Origin: Tetraselmis striata
Lineage: Eukaryota; Chlorophyta; Chlorodendrophyceae; Chlorodendrales; Chlorodendraceae
NCBI GenBank assembly: GCA_006384855.1
Contig: VCJN01001421.1
Coordinates: forward strand, 62,001-126,000
Direction: 5' to 3'
Length of the DNA stretch: 64,000 nucleotides
The notes under the pieces were generated by a model, which saw only the letters and a program-made list of their open reading frames with translations, had not been told where the DNA came from and did no database searches. This document shows positions 19,901-33,100 of this stretch, in pieces (the stretch's first letter is position 1; every line of letters begins with the position of its first letter). Both the position numbers and the translations under genes were made by a program.

Positions 19901-22580
19901 GTATGAAAGTCTAGTAGTTACACGCATCACAAGTGGCGGAAATTGGATCTGTACACAACGCACGGAATGACGGAAACCAGGGACTATTAATAGGCCGGCA
20001 AAACCACCGCCAGGGGAGTCGCCAGGTTACCGGCATTCCGGTACTGTAAGAATCCCTTTTCCCAAATCTCCGCTCATTATTCCTAGCCGTGTGGAATAAC
20101 GATCCAATGGGCCCTCGACTCAGCTCCTGCATTAGGACTATCTATGGCTAGACGTCTATTCGGCCTAAGTCCTAATGTGGCTGTGACAACAGTGGTGGAC
20201 CGCCGTGCCGACTCAGTCCAACGGGCGCCCTATCCACCGCCATGTGGAGACGGCCTATATGCACTTCGACAGCTCCGGCTACGGTTGGGGTGCGGTGCTG
20301 AATGGCAGGCTGGAGGCGGTAGGGTTTTGGGGGGCAGCCGATGAGCGCCAGCACATCACCTGGAAGGCCCTCCGGTTGGCAGTGGAGTCTTTCCTGCCGC
20401 ACCTCGCCGTCGCCACGTGTTGTTGCACGAGGACAAGCAGGCGGTGTGCATCGTCCTTGCTGGCCTCACCTCCCGCTCTCCGGAGATGATGGCGGAACTA
20501 CGCAAGCTATGGTACCTGCTGGACAGCAACGGCGTACACCTCAGAGCCCGCTACATCCGGTCCGCCGCGAACGTCTAGGCGGATCGACTGATTGAGCCGA
20601 CACCTCGACAGCGACGAATGGCAACTGGACCCCGTCCTATTCGAAGAGCAAGATGCCATGTGGGGTGCGCACTCCGTCGATCGGTTCGCATCAGCGATGA
20701 ACGCGATGCTACCACGCTACGACGCTGCGTGGTTGGACCCCGGCTGCAAGGCGGTGGACTCCCTGCACCTGTCCGCTGCGGAGTGGCATCGCGAGAACGA
20801 CTACTGCAACGCCCCCCTGGCCGCTTCTGCCGGACCCGGTGCATAAGCTGCACCAGAGCGGCGCGGCCGCTACCGTCGTGGCCCCTCGCTGGGAGGGCAA
20901 GGTGTGGCACCGGGCACTTACCGAGATCTACTTACCTAGTGGTATTGCCTCGCCGCGATCTTTTCCGGCCGGGGCGGAGGGCATGGCGCGATATGCCCGG
21001 AGCGCCGCGCTGGGCAGTGAGTGCCTTCCGTTTGCCATTCCGTCATGGCTGCACCTGCGCCGCGGATCGGTGAGCGCAACCTTGGCGCTGTTCCCCGTAC
21101 GAGGTGCTACGCCTGTCGTCAGGCCCGCGCGCGCGCCACGCGTGCCGTGGGCAAAATATCTGCTGGGCATCCAAACGAGCGGCATGAACCTGTGGGCAGC
21201 TAATATGCGTCCGTACATGCGTTTTGTACTAGGCAACGACCAACTCGGCGAAACGGCGCTTCATTTGTACGCGTCGGCGTGGGCAGAGAGTACCGCCAAT
21301 ACCTACGGCAGTGCCATCCGCCCGTTCTTAGAGTTATGCACTGAGCAGGGTGTGCCGCCCCCGGGTGCCACGTACGGCGGCAACCGTCGCGCGCTACATC
21401 GCGTGGCAGGGTTTGCGGGGTACTGTCAAAGCAGCTAGTATGCAGCCTTACCTTTCCGCGATCAACGGTTTCTACCGCGACCACGGCGCGGAGCCGGTGG
21501 CGCAAGGCGACCTTTTCGACAAGGTGAGAAAGGGCCTCGCGGCATCGCAGGTTGAGCCAGACCAGCATGGGTCCGCTCCGACGTGCCCGCCCGGTTGATC
21601 ACACGGACATTGCGGCTGGTGGAAACCCTGCGTGAGGAGTTGCGACCCACATGGACCCGCGACCAGCATCCTCGTATCCTCTTGTTCCGCGCCGCGATGG
21701 CAGTCGTTGCCATGTATGTGTTCTATGCGCGTGGCAAGGCAGGCGTAGCTTGCCAAACGGGCGATTTGACGGTTACTGCAGATGGTACAACCCTTATGTA
21801 CCATCGGGACCGAAAATGCAGACGAGGGCAACACCGTGACCGTAAGTTACAGTGCCAGATTCCGGCACGCGCGCAGCCCCGGACTGCGGCCCTGCTGCTC
21901 TATTTTGATGCCGCACGCGCAGTTTACTGTGGTCAGCGCGGACTGCCAGCAGCCAGGTAGGCAGTGACGACGAGCCATGACGACGAGCCGGCGGCATCGT
22001 GGACATCGGCAACCGTTACATAATGGTTGCGGCTAGTGGCACATATGTTGGAGGAGCACCCGCCTCCCGGGTTTGTGTGGACATCACACTGTCTCCGCAA
22101 AGGCTCGGCCACTGCGGCGTACGCCATCGGCGTGGTGTTGCAGAAGATCAAGCACTTTGGCGGTTGGCCGCAGTTGTCTAGCGTCGTGCTCGACTACATC
22201 AATCCCACGGCTCTGCCATGTGCGGCATCGTGGCAGCTCTTCGGCTTGCTTACCCCTTGGGGTGGGCCGCCAGCGACAGGCTGCCCGCCCATGGGCGGCA
22301 TGATGGCAAATGCGGCCCCACAATGGTTACATGGTCATATTGGTAATATAGAGGTTTGATTACACCGGGCTGCTCCATCACCGGTACTGGTAACGTTCAG
22401 ATTATAGTTTGAATGCTCGCTACCTGTACTCGAAGTACGCGTACCGCTTGGACTTCCCGATGTCCAGCGGCGCTAGCGACAACATGCGACAGCCCTACTA
22501 CATCATGACTCACCCGCACCACGAGGGGAGTCCACCTTCTGCCTTTGCGCCACCTGACCAGGTAGCGCAACCCACCCACC
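16990..22580 (+). mobile_element. DIRS-type tyrosine-recombinase retroelement (fossil)
   Basis: The parts follow the DIRS order. A gag-like ORF lies at about 17257-18228, with a coiled N-terminus and a Lys/Arg/Asp-rich end. Reverse transcriptase is at about 18420-19340 (WRFIIDLRVLN, LPMGWSLSSYYF and a YVDD active site), RNase H at about 20205-20580 (MHFDSSGYGWGAVL) and a tyrosine-recombinase region at about 21180-22250 (HCLRKGSATAAYAIG). About 150 bp near 17000-17150 recurs in the same orientation at 22410-22565. Such direct terminal repeats fit the PAT/Kangaroo branch with split direct repeats. About 0.8 kb of unrelated sequence (about 19350-20150) sits between the RT and RNase H parts, probably a later insertion. 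The coding parts are broken in several places, on the order of five to ten, so the copy is inactive and moderately old. Confidence 0.8.
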
Positions 22581-23260
22581 CCGCTATGCTACCCTTTTCA
22601 ATGCGGACAGTACGCCCCGTGGGCCTACTAACACCAAAAAATGTAAGAGATTCACATATTTGGCAGATGCGGCCCCACAATGGTTAAACTCTTTTTTGAC
22701 GCCGCTGGCCGTCATCAACAGTCCAGTGACCGCTTCTCGGCCGTTACGGGACAACCCCCTTCGGTTTCCCTAGCAAAATGAGACTCGCACTATGTCTAAT
22801 CGTTATTATTACTTAACTGAGGTTAGGCAGACAGACCAGGTGGAGCGACTGTTAGCGGCGCATATATTTTCCAGTCATTTCCATACGGCCTCGCATGGCG
22901 TGCCGGGAGTCGGGAATTTATAGAAAGGTCGCTAGCGAGCGGCTGACTACTCTTCGCGGACAACTCCCGACTTCGAGCACAGTACTACCATTGAGCCCCA
23001 ACACTACTTAGGTGGTGGTGGGGCCGACATCCCTTTTGCTCATCCCTTTTGCTGTAGCGCTACTCGCACCCGCCTCAGCCAGCCCTTCTCCTGTTTCCCG
23101 TTTCCTAAGTAACCTTTAGGGTTGGCGAGTGCCTTGTAATCAAGTCACACGCTACTCTGGCAAGACTCGCACTTTGTCCAACTGTCGCTACCTGTACTGT
23201 GACACCAAAAATGCTGAGATAATGGTGCATTCCTAAAATATGGTAATAAAAAATGGTGCA
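22580..23260. other. Gene-poor spacer
   Basis: No ORF of note. The words GACTCGCACTATGTC (about 22782) and GACTCGCACTTTGTC (about 23164) are related short repeats. Nothing else was seen. Confidence 0.4.
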
Positions 23261-23264
23261 TTCC

Positions 23265-23600
23265 TTGTCCCGACCGCTCGGATGAGCGATCGTCTCATAT
23301 TCGAGAAGTCCCGGGATCGAATCCTGGTCAATGTATTTCGGCAATATCGTCCCGGCGTGTCCTGGGTTTAATCCTTATTTACCGTGTTTACCTTACTTAC
23401 CCGGGTTACTTACCGTAGCCCTTCGGTGTTCGAATTTTAAGTTTTACATCATTCGGTGTTCGAATGGTCTCATGGCTATGCCAGACCTACGACTGCAGTT
23501 TGCGCAAGGGATCAAGTGCTGGGGCGGCTTCGGCCGACGTCCCGGGGATGAACTTTATTTTCATATCAATGAGGATATAGCCATGAGGATACAGGTACGC
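23265..23600 (+). mobile_element. SINE-like repeat with tRNA-derived head, copy A
   Basis: The left part resembles an elongator tRNA-Met: a D-arm-like GCTCGGATGAGC, GTCTCATA with the CAT anticodon, then CCGGGATCGAATCCTGG, which forms a T arm with a seven-base loop. The body (CCAGACCTACGACTGCAG ... GGCGGCTTCGGCCGA ... CCCGGGGATGAACTTTATTTT) recurs at 24720-24950 (+) and 62590-62900 (-). The acceptor stem does not pair, so it is not a working tRNA gene. Confidence 0.5.
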
Positions 23601-23649
23601 AGCTCGGACGTGAGTGAGCAGGCAGCAGGCAGGCAGGCACCCCGCTCTT

Positions 23650-24088
23650 GATTTCGTATATGATTCGCTACAGTACCTGATACTTATCGACGGAACTCCA
23701 CCCGGACCCATTGCATTCGGCCGTTTGGATGACCGTTTGGTCGCTCCGGATTCCAGTACTTTATAGAACAGATCGCACCGGTGTCGAATTTCGGCCACCC
23801 AACAGAAAGGGATACCTGTAGTCGCTAACTAATAAGGGAATGCTGCTGCTGAAGGGTACCCGTATAAACCCGTTTATGAATAAACCCGTATTGGGTTTAC
23901 TGCAGTTTTACTGTCATTCACCCCAAGCGCGAGATGGGCAGGTTATGTGTGGTGTAGTGCTCAAATGCTCCACCTGCATGCGCAACTATAAGTCGTGAAT
24001 AATAGCCCCAGCAGCAACAGTCCATTTATCAAAAACGTATCTCCATCCAACCATGTCCAACGCATTTCAAGATTGACCGTGAAACACC
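23650..24088. other. Upstream region of the PAN-domain gene
   Basis: No ORF. GTATAAACCC and repeats of AAACCCGT lie at about 23861-23892. The sequence AACTATAAG (about 23984) is some 105 bp before the start codon and could serve as a weak TATA element. Confidence 0.3.
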
Positions 24089-24172
24089 ATGTGCACAGCG
24101 GCGCACCGTGCGGCGACGCCGCTGCTGTTGCTCGCGCTGTGCTGCGTTGCGCTGCCGTTCATGGCGGCCAGC
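24089..24172 (+). other. Signal peptide of the PAN-domain protein
   Basis: After MCTAAHRAATP comes a hydrophobic core LLLLALCCVALPF, with a likely cleavage site after MAAS. This start is the first ATG of an exon that ends in a consensus donor (GAAG|GTGAGC). Confidence 0.7.
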
Positions 24173-27100
24173 AACGGCCGCTGGCCGCTTGCTTCGTACG
24201 AGCCATGTCAACATCTGCGACTGGGCGATTCTGGAACCGAGTACACGTCCGCCTCTTACGATGAAGACACCGACGTCATGTGGGCGGCTGCTGGCAGTGT
24301 TTTACACCGAATTCGTTTCTCCACAGGGGAGTTGCTCGCGGAATACGACGTCGGCGTCGCATCTGGGAAAGGCGAAGGTGAGCCGCGCGCAGGATGTCAA
24401 GTATTGCGCGCATGAATAGGCCGATGATATTTCGAAGTACCGCCCGTACGTAAGTTCGTAATCCTTAGTTCATGACTGGTATACTACGTGGCAATTTGCT
24501 TTATGACTACCGTAACGGAGCGTCTCCTGCCCAGGGCTTTCCGTAACTGAATCGCGCTGCCTAAACGGCCGTCGTAGAGAGGCTGCCAGGCTTTCCCTTG
24601 TGCGCCAGCAGTGCTGCGGGAAAAAAACTACGTAACTATCACGAAGTACTACGGGTACCGGGCGGTTGAAAGTACCAGCATAATCCGTCATCATCATTAT
24701 TGTCTGTCGGCTCGCGGTAGACGCAACGGTTCGATTTCCGGCTCCCGAACATCGACCGGAAGTGTCCCGGGTTTACGACCTGGTTGATGCAGCCCTTCGA
24801 GGTTCGCATGATGGGGGCAAGCGTCTAATGGCTACCTGGTATTCGCTACGCCAGACCTACGACTGCAGTTGGCGCATGAGGTCAAGTGCCACGTGGCGGC
24901 TTCGGCCGAGGAACCGGGGCGAACTTTTCTGCTTTATTCCTTTGTTCTTTGTCGGTACGTTATTCTCCGGCATTATTGTTATCTGCTGGGCTGTTGTTGT
25001 AGTCGTTCTCCAAAACTCTTCTGAGCATGCTATTTTGTTGACTTTCCACGCCCGGTGGATCTCGACAGTCCGTGCTCCGCGGCCAAACGCTGTGTAAGTT
25101 GGATTCGGGGCAATTATGCGGAAGGATCAAAGTGTTAACGCCACCTGCCCCTCGTTCCCTCGATGTCATTTATGGCCCTGTCACACTGGGCTCCCGCGGA
25201 GCATTATTATTACTCTATATATGTCGACCGAAACATAAACACGCAAATGCGCTTCCACGGTGTAGCGCTAGTTGAGGCCGCTCTACTACGCAGTCGCGTA
25301 GGATGCGCCATCATCCGATCATACTGTAATAAGCCTCGTCTGCTAACTGGCCCTGGTGGTGGTGGTGGTGGTGCGCGGGGGGGGGGGGGGGGGGTTGCAA
25401 CCATAATGTACCACGAAGTTGGCTATTACTTGATTTCTCTTCGAATGTGAGAATATGAAAATATGTGCATAATTACCCACCAATAGGTTAAGTTACTGTG
25501 CTCACCCAGTTTATTAAGTCGCTGGATGTACCCACGCATTAAAGCTTTCAATGTACACGCCAGTGTCCTGCCTATCAATATATATCCCTGTTGGCTTACC
25601 TCTGCAGCGGCACTGTGCTTATCTACTGCGTTTCATCCGTTCCAACATCTCCCCCCTCATATTTTGGTGTCCATCATTCACCACCCATCATTATTCCTAC
25701 TCTTACGCATCTCTGTCTGCCAAGACAACCATACTGAAAATTCTCTGACTTGAAAGCCAGTTTATATCATCGCTATGAAACCATCTTGATTAGCAACCCT
25801 GATGCCGGTGCTTGTTGTGTGTTCAACTTACCCTGCGTGTCTTTGATCTCATGCCCCTTTCAGACGAGGCTTTTAATGCGCAAAGAGGTACTTTTGGAGA
25901 AGATGCCTCGAGACCTCGGGGCATCACCAGAGTGAGCCTTGGTGTGGCGCATATGGGCGCCGACAAGATTGGTGTGATAGACAGTGTGAGTCCAGTGATA
26001 CGAATCATGCGCGTGTCGGCAACAAGACCAGGCAAGTCATCGTCCTTGGACGAGGTTGCCACCCTATTGCTGCAAGAGACTGGGCCACTGAAGAGCCTGA
26101 CATACGATGGGGCGTACGAGGTATTCTATGGCACGCCCGCGGCGTCTCCTGACGCTGTGGTGCAGATCCCTACGGTTCCCGGAGGGGGGGTGCCTCAGGT
26201 AATGTTTGGAGCCGGCAGTCAGGCAAGCCGCCTTCTTGGCGAAGCCTCGATTACAAGCTTACACTACGCTAGCAACACTGGCACCATATTTGTGCTGAGC
26301 ACCTCCCTCGGACTACTCTTTGAGGTGAGAAACACAACTGCGGCCCTTCCTGCTGCCCCCGACACACATTTGTAATCGATGCTGGGCAGGGGAGGGGAGT
26401 GTAGTTATTAAGGATTACGGCCATCTGTTTTGACCATCGCGTTGCAAACCGCAACTTGTTGTGTGCTCCTGGCGGGAGATGACAACCATGTCATTTTCTC
26501 CTTGCCATCTACAATGCCATCTACACGCGATTGCCATCAGATAAAATATATATGATTGTTCTCATGCAGTTCATAATGTGCTACAGGTCTGATTCTCTGG
26601 GGCTATTTACAACATTGGTAGCGTTCAAGGCCAACACTAGTGCTGATTTGTCACATTTGGTGCATTAGGCCAACTTGTTGTGGGGGTTTCAATACTGCAC
26701 ATTACAGTTTCATCACTACTTCAATCTGTGCATCGACAACTGAAAACATGTGGTCACGTGTGGATTAGCTTTATGTGAACGTAGTGCTGATACCTCTTTC
26801 TCTGCTACCTTTATTCCTGCAGGCAACTCTTTCCGGCGACTTGAAAGGCACCAATGTCCTTGAGGTGCCTACAAGCGAGTACATCGCGGTCTCCATAGCT
26901 CGTGCTGGGTCTCCACTCATCCTGGTGAAGGCAGATGGACAGACGCATGTATCTTGTCAGGATATTGTACCAGCACCACCAGCGCTCCCGCCGCCAAGAG
27001 TTGCCATACCACCGCTGCAGAGCTGGTTTCCATTGGAGTCCTACCAGTATTGCGGAGCATGGCAGTATGAAGGCTTTTCCAGCGGCAACATTCAACTTGC

Positions 27101-30100
27101 AGACATGGCCATCAACCAGTTCACCAGGTAAGAATATAGTATTTTTTTAACTACCTTGAATACTAGCCCAGTAGCAATTTTATCCTTGTCTCCATGGTGA
27201 TATATCAATGCCATGATTTGTTTCTGAAACGATATCCGAAATGTGTCTCCATGAGGAGGACAGAGTATTTGAACGCTGTTAGGGTTGGGATATCCATGTC
27301 CATTCTGTCCTCCGATAGTTTCTTTGATATTTATGTAAATTGAGGCATGCTGTGTTGGCTTTGATGGGACCAGGACCGTGTGGGGCCTTGCCAGTGATGG
27401 GAGCTTAATGGAGTACAGCCTGCAAGGGGACCTACTTCGGCACATCACAGCCATGACCTTGCATTCTGTGGGACTTTTTGGCACCGTCACAAGTCTGGCA
27501 TGGATGGAAGGGCCCAAGCTGCTCCTGGGCATGCAGACAGGCAACCGCCTCGCCGTGATCAACACCGCACCAGATGAGCTTGTGTCAAGCGTGCCCCTCC
27601 TCCTGACACAGCGAAGTGGCGCAATCGGTGTCACGGTTGCAGAGCCTGTCGTGGATGGTCTTGAAGCTGACCTGCTAGAGCCTCCAGGAGAAGATTTCGA
27701 ACAGGAGGTAGTGCGCGCATTCAACAGTTTTGTGCTTGAGAGCCTGGTGACTCTGCGAATGGATCGTCACCCGCACCTTCTGCCGCATACCCTTGGAAGC
27801 CTTGCGTTCGATCGCGCATCGGGTCGGGTTCTGTACTCAACCTCAGCCACCTCTGGATACGCTGTTGGATGGACTTATGTAGATGGACTTGGTAAGGCGC
27901 TCTCAGCTTGGCCCTCATACAGCAAAATATGACTCCTCCCATGTGATGACATAGAAGGAGGGCTCCTTCCTTAATTTTAAGGCTTGCCATACAGCAAAAA
28001 ATTGTCACACGTCTTGATGATTGACAATGCTCGCAGACGGCGGCCTAATCATATCCAAGCAAGACACAGCGGTCGATGCGCTGGTGTATTCCCCAGTCCT
28101 GGGGGGGCTCTTGCTGTGGTGTGAGAGCTGCGGCAGCTTAGCCGAGGTGCGTGCCTGCTGGGGACGAATATTGTCACATCGAATGAGTCTTGCATATCGT
28201 CCTCACCAGCGCAATGGGGAAATATGATAACATTGTTCTCTTTCAGAATTCAAGCTCGTTCCATCTACACCTCGTTCTGATTAGCGTGCTCTCCAGATTA
28301 ACCAATCACCAACATGCCGCCTCACATACGCTTCTCTCAATTGCAATGTCACCGCAGGTGAGTACAATCAGTGGCGAGCAACTATCGTCCAGGACGTTTT
28401 ACAGCTTTACTTCCATGAGGCCGTCTGCGCGTGCGGAGGCGCTCACCATGACTCCAGATGGCAGCCTGCTGATAATCGGCACCCGGGCAGGCGAGGTAGG
28501 GCTGTCTTTCAACTTGGCTCACTGGGTTGCGCTCACAATATCAGATGATAGTGCACCTGGAGCAAGTCCATATCCGCTAACCCAACAATCAAGATGGATG
28601 TTGGAGTTATACCCGTAGAACATGTGAATTGTACCTTATCACATCCTGGTGCTGTCCCTGGTGAAGGTGAGTTTCTACTGCAGCGACGGCAGTGAGGTCC
28701 AGGACAGCAGTTTTCTTCTCAAGAGCGTCACAGACAGTGACGACCCCAGCGTCGGGCCGTACTACTTCTGGCAGTCTCGCGAGCGTAGTGCAAGCGCCCG
28801 GGCCGCTGCAAGCAAGCAGCCAGGTCCTATCCCGGAGGAGTTTCCTGGACGCCTCGACGCAAAAGTCCGTGGCCACTCGATGCAACAGTCTGTTGACTTC
28901 GCCGCCCTTGTTGAAGAGCAGTATCACTACTTGGACAACATTGATTGCCATGGTGAAGACATTGGGCCGCCACTCGAGGGCGTCACTTTGCTTGAGTGCC
29001 AGCGACTTTGCGACCGCTCACCGCAATGTACTGCCTACACGACCCATCTCCGCCTCCGCGACTGCTACTTGAAGCGGAGCTGCTGGAATCGTGTCGACGA
29101 CTACAGTGCCACTAGCGCCATCAGTTTGGCCGGAACGAAAAGCATGGAAGACAAGAATCACATGGCGAGCCGCCCAGCTGCGCAAGCTAAGCCCCGCGAG
29201 GTAGCCATCAGCGGCGAGCTGGTCAAGGACGCGACAACGCCGCATGTATATCTGTACGTGGACAACACTGGATGCGGGGATGGAGTTCTACACGAGATAC
29301 CAAACGTGCCGCTGTCCGAGTGTGAGAGCATCTGCACCGCCGACATCGCCTGCGGAGTGTACACTTACCGCGTGCCGGAGCGTAGCTGTGCGATCCGCTC
29401 AACCTGCACGCTTCCGAATCCGGCCAGCTTTACGGATTTTACTGCCATCAAGGTGCCGGCCGAGAGCGTAAGCGGGCTAGCAGCGCTGTCAAATGCGCCC
29501 GCACAGCCCACATTCCTGTCCTACACCTACATCCAGCTCGTCGGCTGCAAGGACCCCCACTTCCAGGTGCTCCGTGACGTGCCGCAGTCAGCCTGCGAGT
29601 TGGCATGCAGCTCTGAGGTGCGCTGCCGAGCCTACACGTACAACACCGATCGCAATGACTGCTACCTGAAGGAAACCTGCACGGATGTTGAGGCGGTGGA
29701 CGTGGACGTGAGCGCCTTCAAGGATGGGGAGTCCCTGCTGTGTGCAAACACGGCCGGCACGGTGCATTTGAGGTGGGCCAACATCGGGCAAGCAGCCACA
29801 TGCCTAAGCAGCAGTGGAGCAGTGGTCACAGGGCCGCTGGTTTGCAGCACCACCTTCCACGTGCATGCCATAACAGTGCCCGAGGAGGGGATGAGGGCAA
29901 CCTGCACGGCAGCTCTGCCGGCTTTGCCTATTCCATCTCAAGAGGCGCCAACGCAACCTCCTGTTGGCGACTCCCCTACCATAAGTCTGACATACACCTA
30001 CATGGAAGGCGTGGGATGCAAGGACCCCCACTTCCAGGTGCTTCGCGACGTTCAGCAGTCAGCCTGCGAGTCAGCCTGCAGCTCTGAGGACCGCTGCCAA

Positions 30101-33100
30101 GCCTACACCTTCAATACCGGTCGCAATGACTGCTACCTCAAAGTAATGTTCATTGCTTGCGCCGTTCACTGTCTTGCTTTCTTTTATACCGCCATGGCGA
30201 GCTCTACTTAATTTACCCACCTACTGACACGGATCTCTCTATCTCTCTTTTTCTCCTTTCCCTTTTGCCTTTTCCATCCTGCAGGAGATCTGCAGGGATG
30301 TAGAGGCAGTGGGCGCGGACGTCAGCGGCTTCAGGGATGGGGAGTCAGTGTTGTGCTCACATTCCGGAGGCAGGCTGCAGCTCCATTGGTCCGACACTGC
30401 AGGACAGACAGTTGCATGCGTAAGTAGCAACGGGGTCCTGATTTCCGGCCCCCTTGCTTGCGGCACCTTCTTTCGTGTAGATGCCCTTCAGTCCTCGGCC
30501 CCAACAATGAGGGCAACGTGTGCCGCAGCTCTGCCTACGTTAACCAATCCCACCGCAGAGGCGCCCACATCTTCCCCCACGCCTTCGCCGACCACCGCAC
30601 CAGCGGTGTTCAGTTACACTCACATGGAAGGTGTGGGCTGCATGGACCCCCACTTTGAGGTGCTCCGCGACGTGCAGCAGTCAGCCTGTGAGTCAGCCTG
30701 CAGCGCTGAGGCGCGATGCTCAGCCTACACCTACAACACCGATCGCAATGACTGCTATTTAAAAGAGGTCTGCGAAGAGGTCGAGTTGGTTAATGCCGAC
30801 GTCACCGGCTTTAAGGAGGGCACTCCCATCCCACCAAGACCGACGCCCGCGCCGACGCCAGCCCCAACACCTGCACCCACACCTGCCCCCACACGAGCCC
30901 CGACACCTGCACCGGTGATCAGCTACACCTACATGGAAAGCGTGGGCTGCATGGACCCCCATTTTGAGGTGCTTCGCGATGTGCAGCAGACAACCTGTGA
31001 GTCGGCTTGCAGCGCTGAGGAGCGCTGCTCCGCCTACACCTACAACACCGACACAGGTGACTGCTATTTGAAAGAGGTATGCGAAGAGGTTCGGGTCGTT
31101 GACGTTGACGTCAGCGGCTTCAAGGAGGGAACACCCATCCCACCGAGGCCGACGCCCGCGCCGACGCCCGCGCCGACGCCAGCCCCGACACCTTCCCCCA
31201 CACCGGCACCCCCAGCTGACTCAGACCCTGGTGCATCTTTGGAAGGCGGGTGGCAATGGAGCGGACAGGTGAGCAATTGTACCTCTGCTATTGCCGCCAT
31301 TCCGCGATTTCCGTGCACATTTCATCCTTTCGAAGCAAATGGAGCGAACTTCAGGGGGATGCGAAAGGACCTCACTGTCTTGCTGTGGTACGCTTCATGC
31401 GCAGGATTGTGAGCCGTGGGAGGACCGGCAATGTGGTCTAGGCTCTGGCCCTGGACTAAAGATTGATGGGATCACCTGGTGAGTCCCAATCAAAGGCAGT
31501 ATTTCATTGCTAGCCGGACGAAGAGAGGGAAATGGATGACGATTGGTGCAAATGGGGGGTGGGGGTCGCAGCGGAACCCCAGCAGCACAGCTTACCTACT
31601 CACCTGCGCTGATTTGAGCTGCAGGTATCGGATGTACGCCCACAACGCAAACCCCTTGCGGAATGGAGGCGGGGGCGAAATGCATTGGACACCCTTTCGT
31701 GAGCGCCGTGACTATGGCGGCATGTATTATAAGGTCTGGGCTCCTCAAAATTGCTGCCACGGGAGCAAATGTGAATGTTTGGGATAAATAGCTGAGGGTT
31801 GGCCAACAGGAGCCCCTGGTTTGTTGTGCGCCTACTGTGTCACACATTTCATTCCTCACCTAAAGACTATTGTTTCTGCCGCCTGACTGGGGTGAAGGAT
31901 GCCATGTACCCACGATTTCACAGCCGTTTCAAGCGCGGCTCATTTGCGCTCGTCCCCCATGCAGGGCTCGGAAATCATTGGCTACTTTGATCGCCCAATC
32001 CGTATTAGTGAGGTCGGCGACCAGGCGGAGATAAGCTTTCTGTGGCAGAGTGAAGGCGAGATCCAAGCTGGGCTGTGCCCCGCCAGGTGATGTACAGTCC
32101 AAGTGTTGAGGTCTGCTTCCCAATGGTGGAATTCACCAGGGACGGATCTATACCAGGCGTTGATAATTTGACATGCTGTCTGTGGCTGATTTTGGACACC
32201 CTGTGTCTACCACTATGTGTATTTTTTGCGCCTGCAGCGATGCGCGGGATATTGACTGCGAGCGGTGCGAAGAAGTGGTGAAGGAACAAGGCCGGGTATA
32301 AACACATCTACCATGAGGTATGACCAAACAACATTGCCTATGGAGCACAGCAGCATGATCTGTCATACTTTCTGTACGACCCTTAGTGGTTGGCTCCTGG
32401 GCAGCCCGGAGCGCGAGCATTACAAGCAGATCGATGGCAGTTGTGCCTCCTGTACTCCCTAACGCTCTTGCCTGGTTGGGGCAGGTGCGGTGCTTCTCAG
32501 GTACCGGAGACTTCCGGGTGGCACTGGCTGACTCACGTGGTGGGAAAGTGGAGAGGGATGGGTAAGTCGCTGCAGCACCGCCACAACCAAGGCAGGCTGA
32601 ATCAGTCATCTATTTGGGTTGTGTTTGCCGCCCAGCAAGCCAGAACATGTCTGGCATGGCTATTCTCACGACCCCTTAATTGCGCTTATTGTGGTCTTAC
32701 GACGACTACCGGAATTCTTATCATCATCTCAAAGAATAGTAACCACCCAGCTGCGATTTTATTGCGCACACTATCTATGCTGGGCATACATAATAATGAG
32801 GTAACTATAGGAATCATTCCATGAATGTACCAATAGTGGATGAACGGGCATTACCTTGCGCCAATTCTCAAATAGCCCTGGTATCCCCCTTCGTCCGTGA
32901 GCTATTGGCTTATTTCCGCGTTTCGGGGTCGCATGTCTTTCTTGATTTATACTCCGATCACCACTCCACTACCGCCCCGCCGCAGGTATGGCTACTACAA
33001 CACAAAAATGCTCGACTACCGCGGAGTGCAATGGCGGTTCCATCCGCACGCCTGCCCGCAGATCCCGCGCGACTACCCTGGCGGCTATGCTGCCACTGCC

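Noticed and set aside
23276-23345. Functional tRNA-Met gene
   Set aside because: The T arm and anticodon context look right, but the acceptor stem does not pair, and the sequence belongs to a dispersed repeat.
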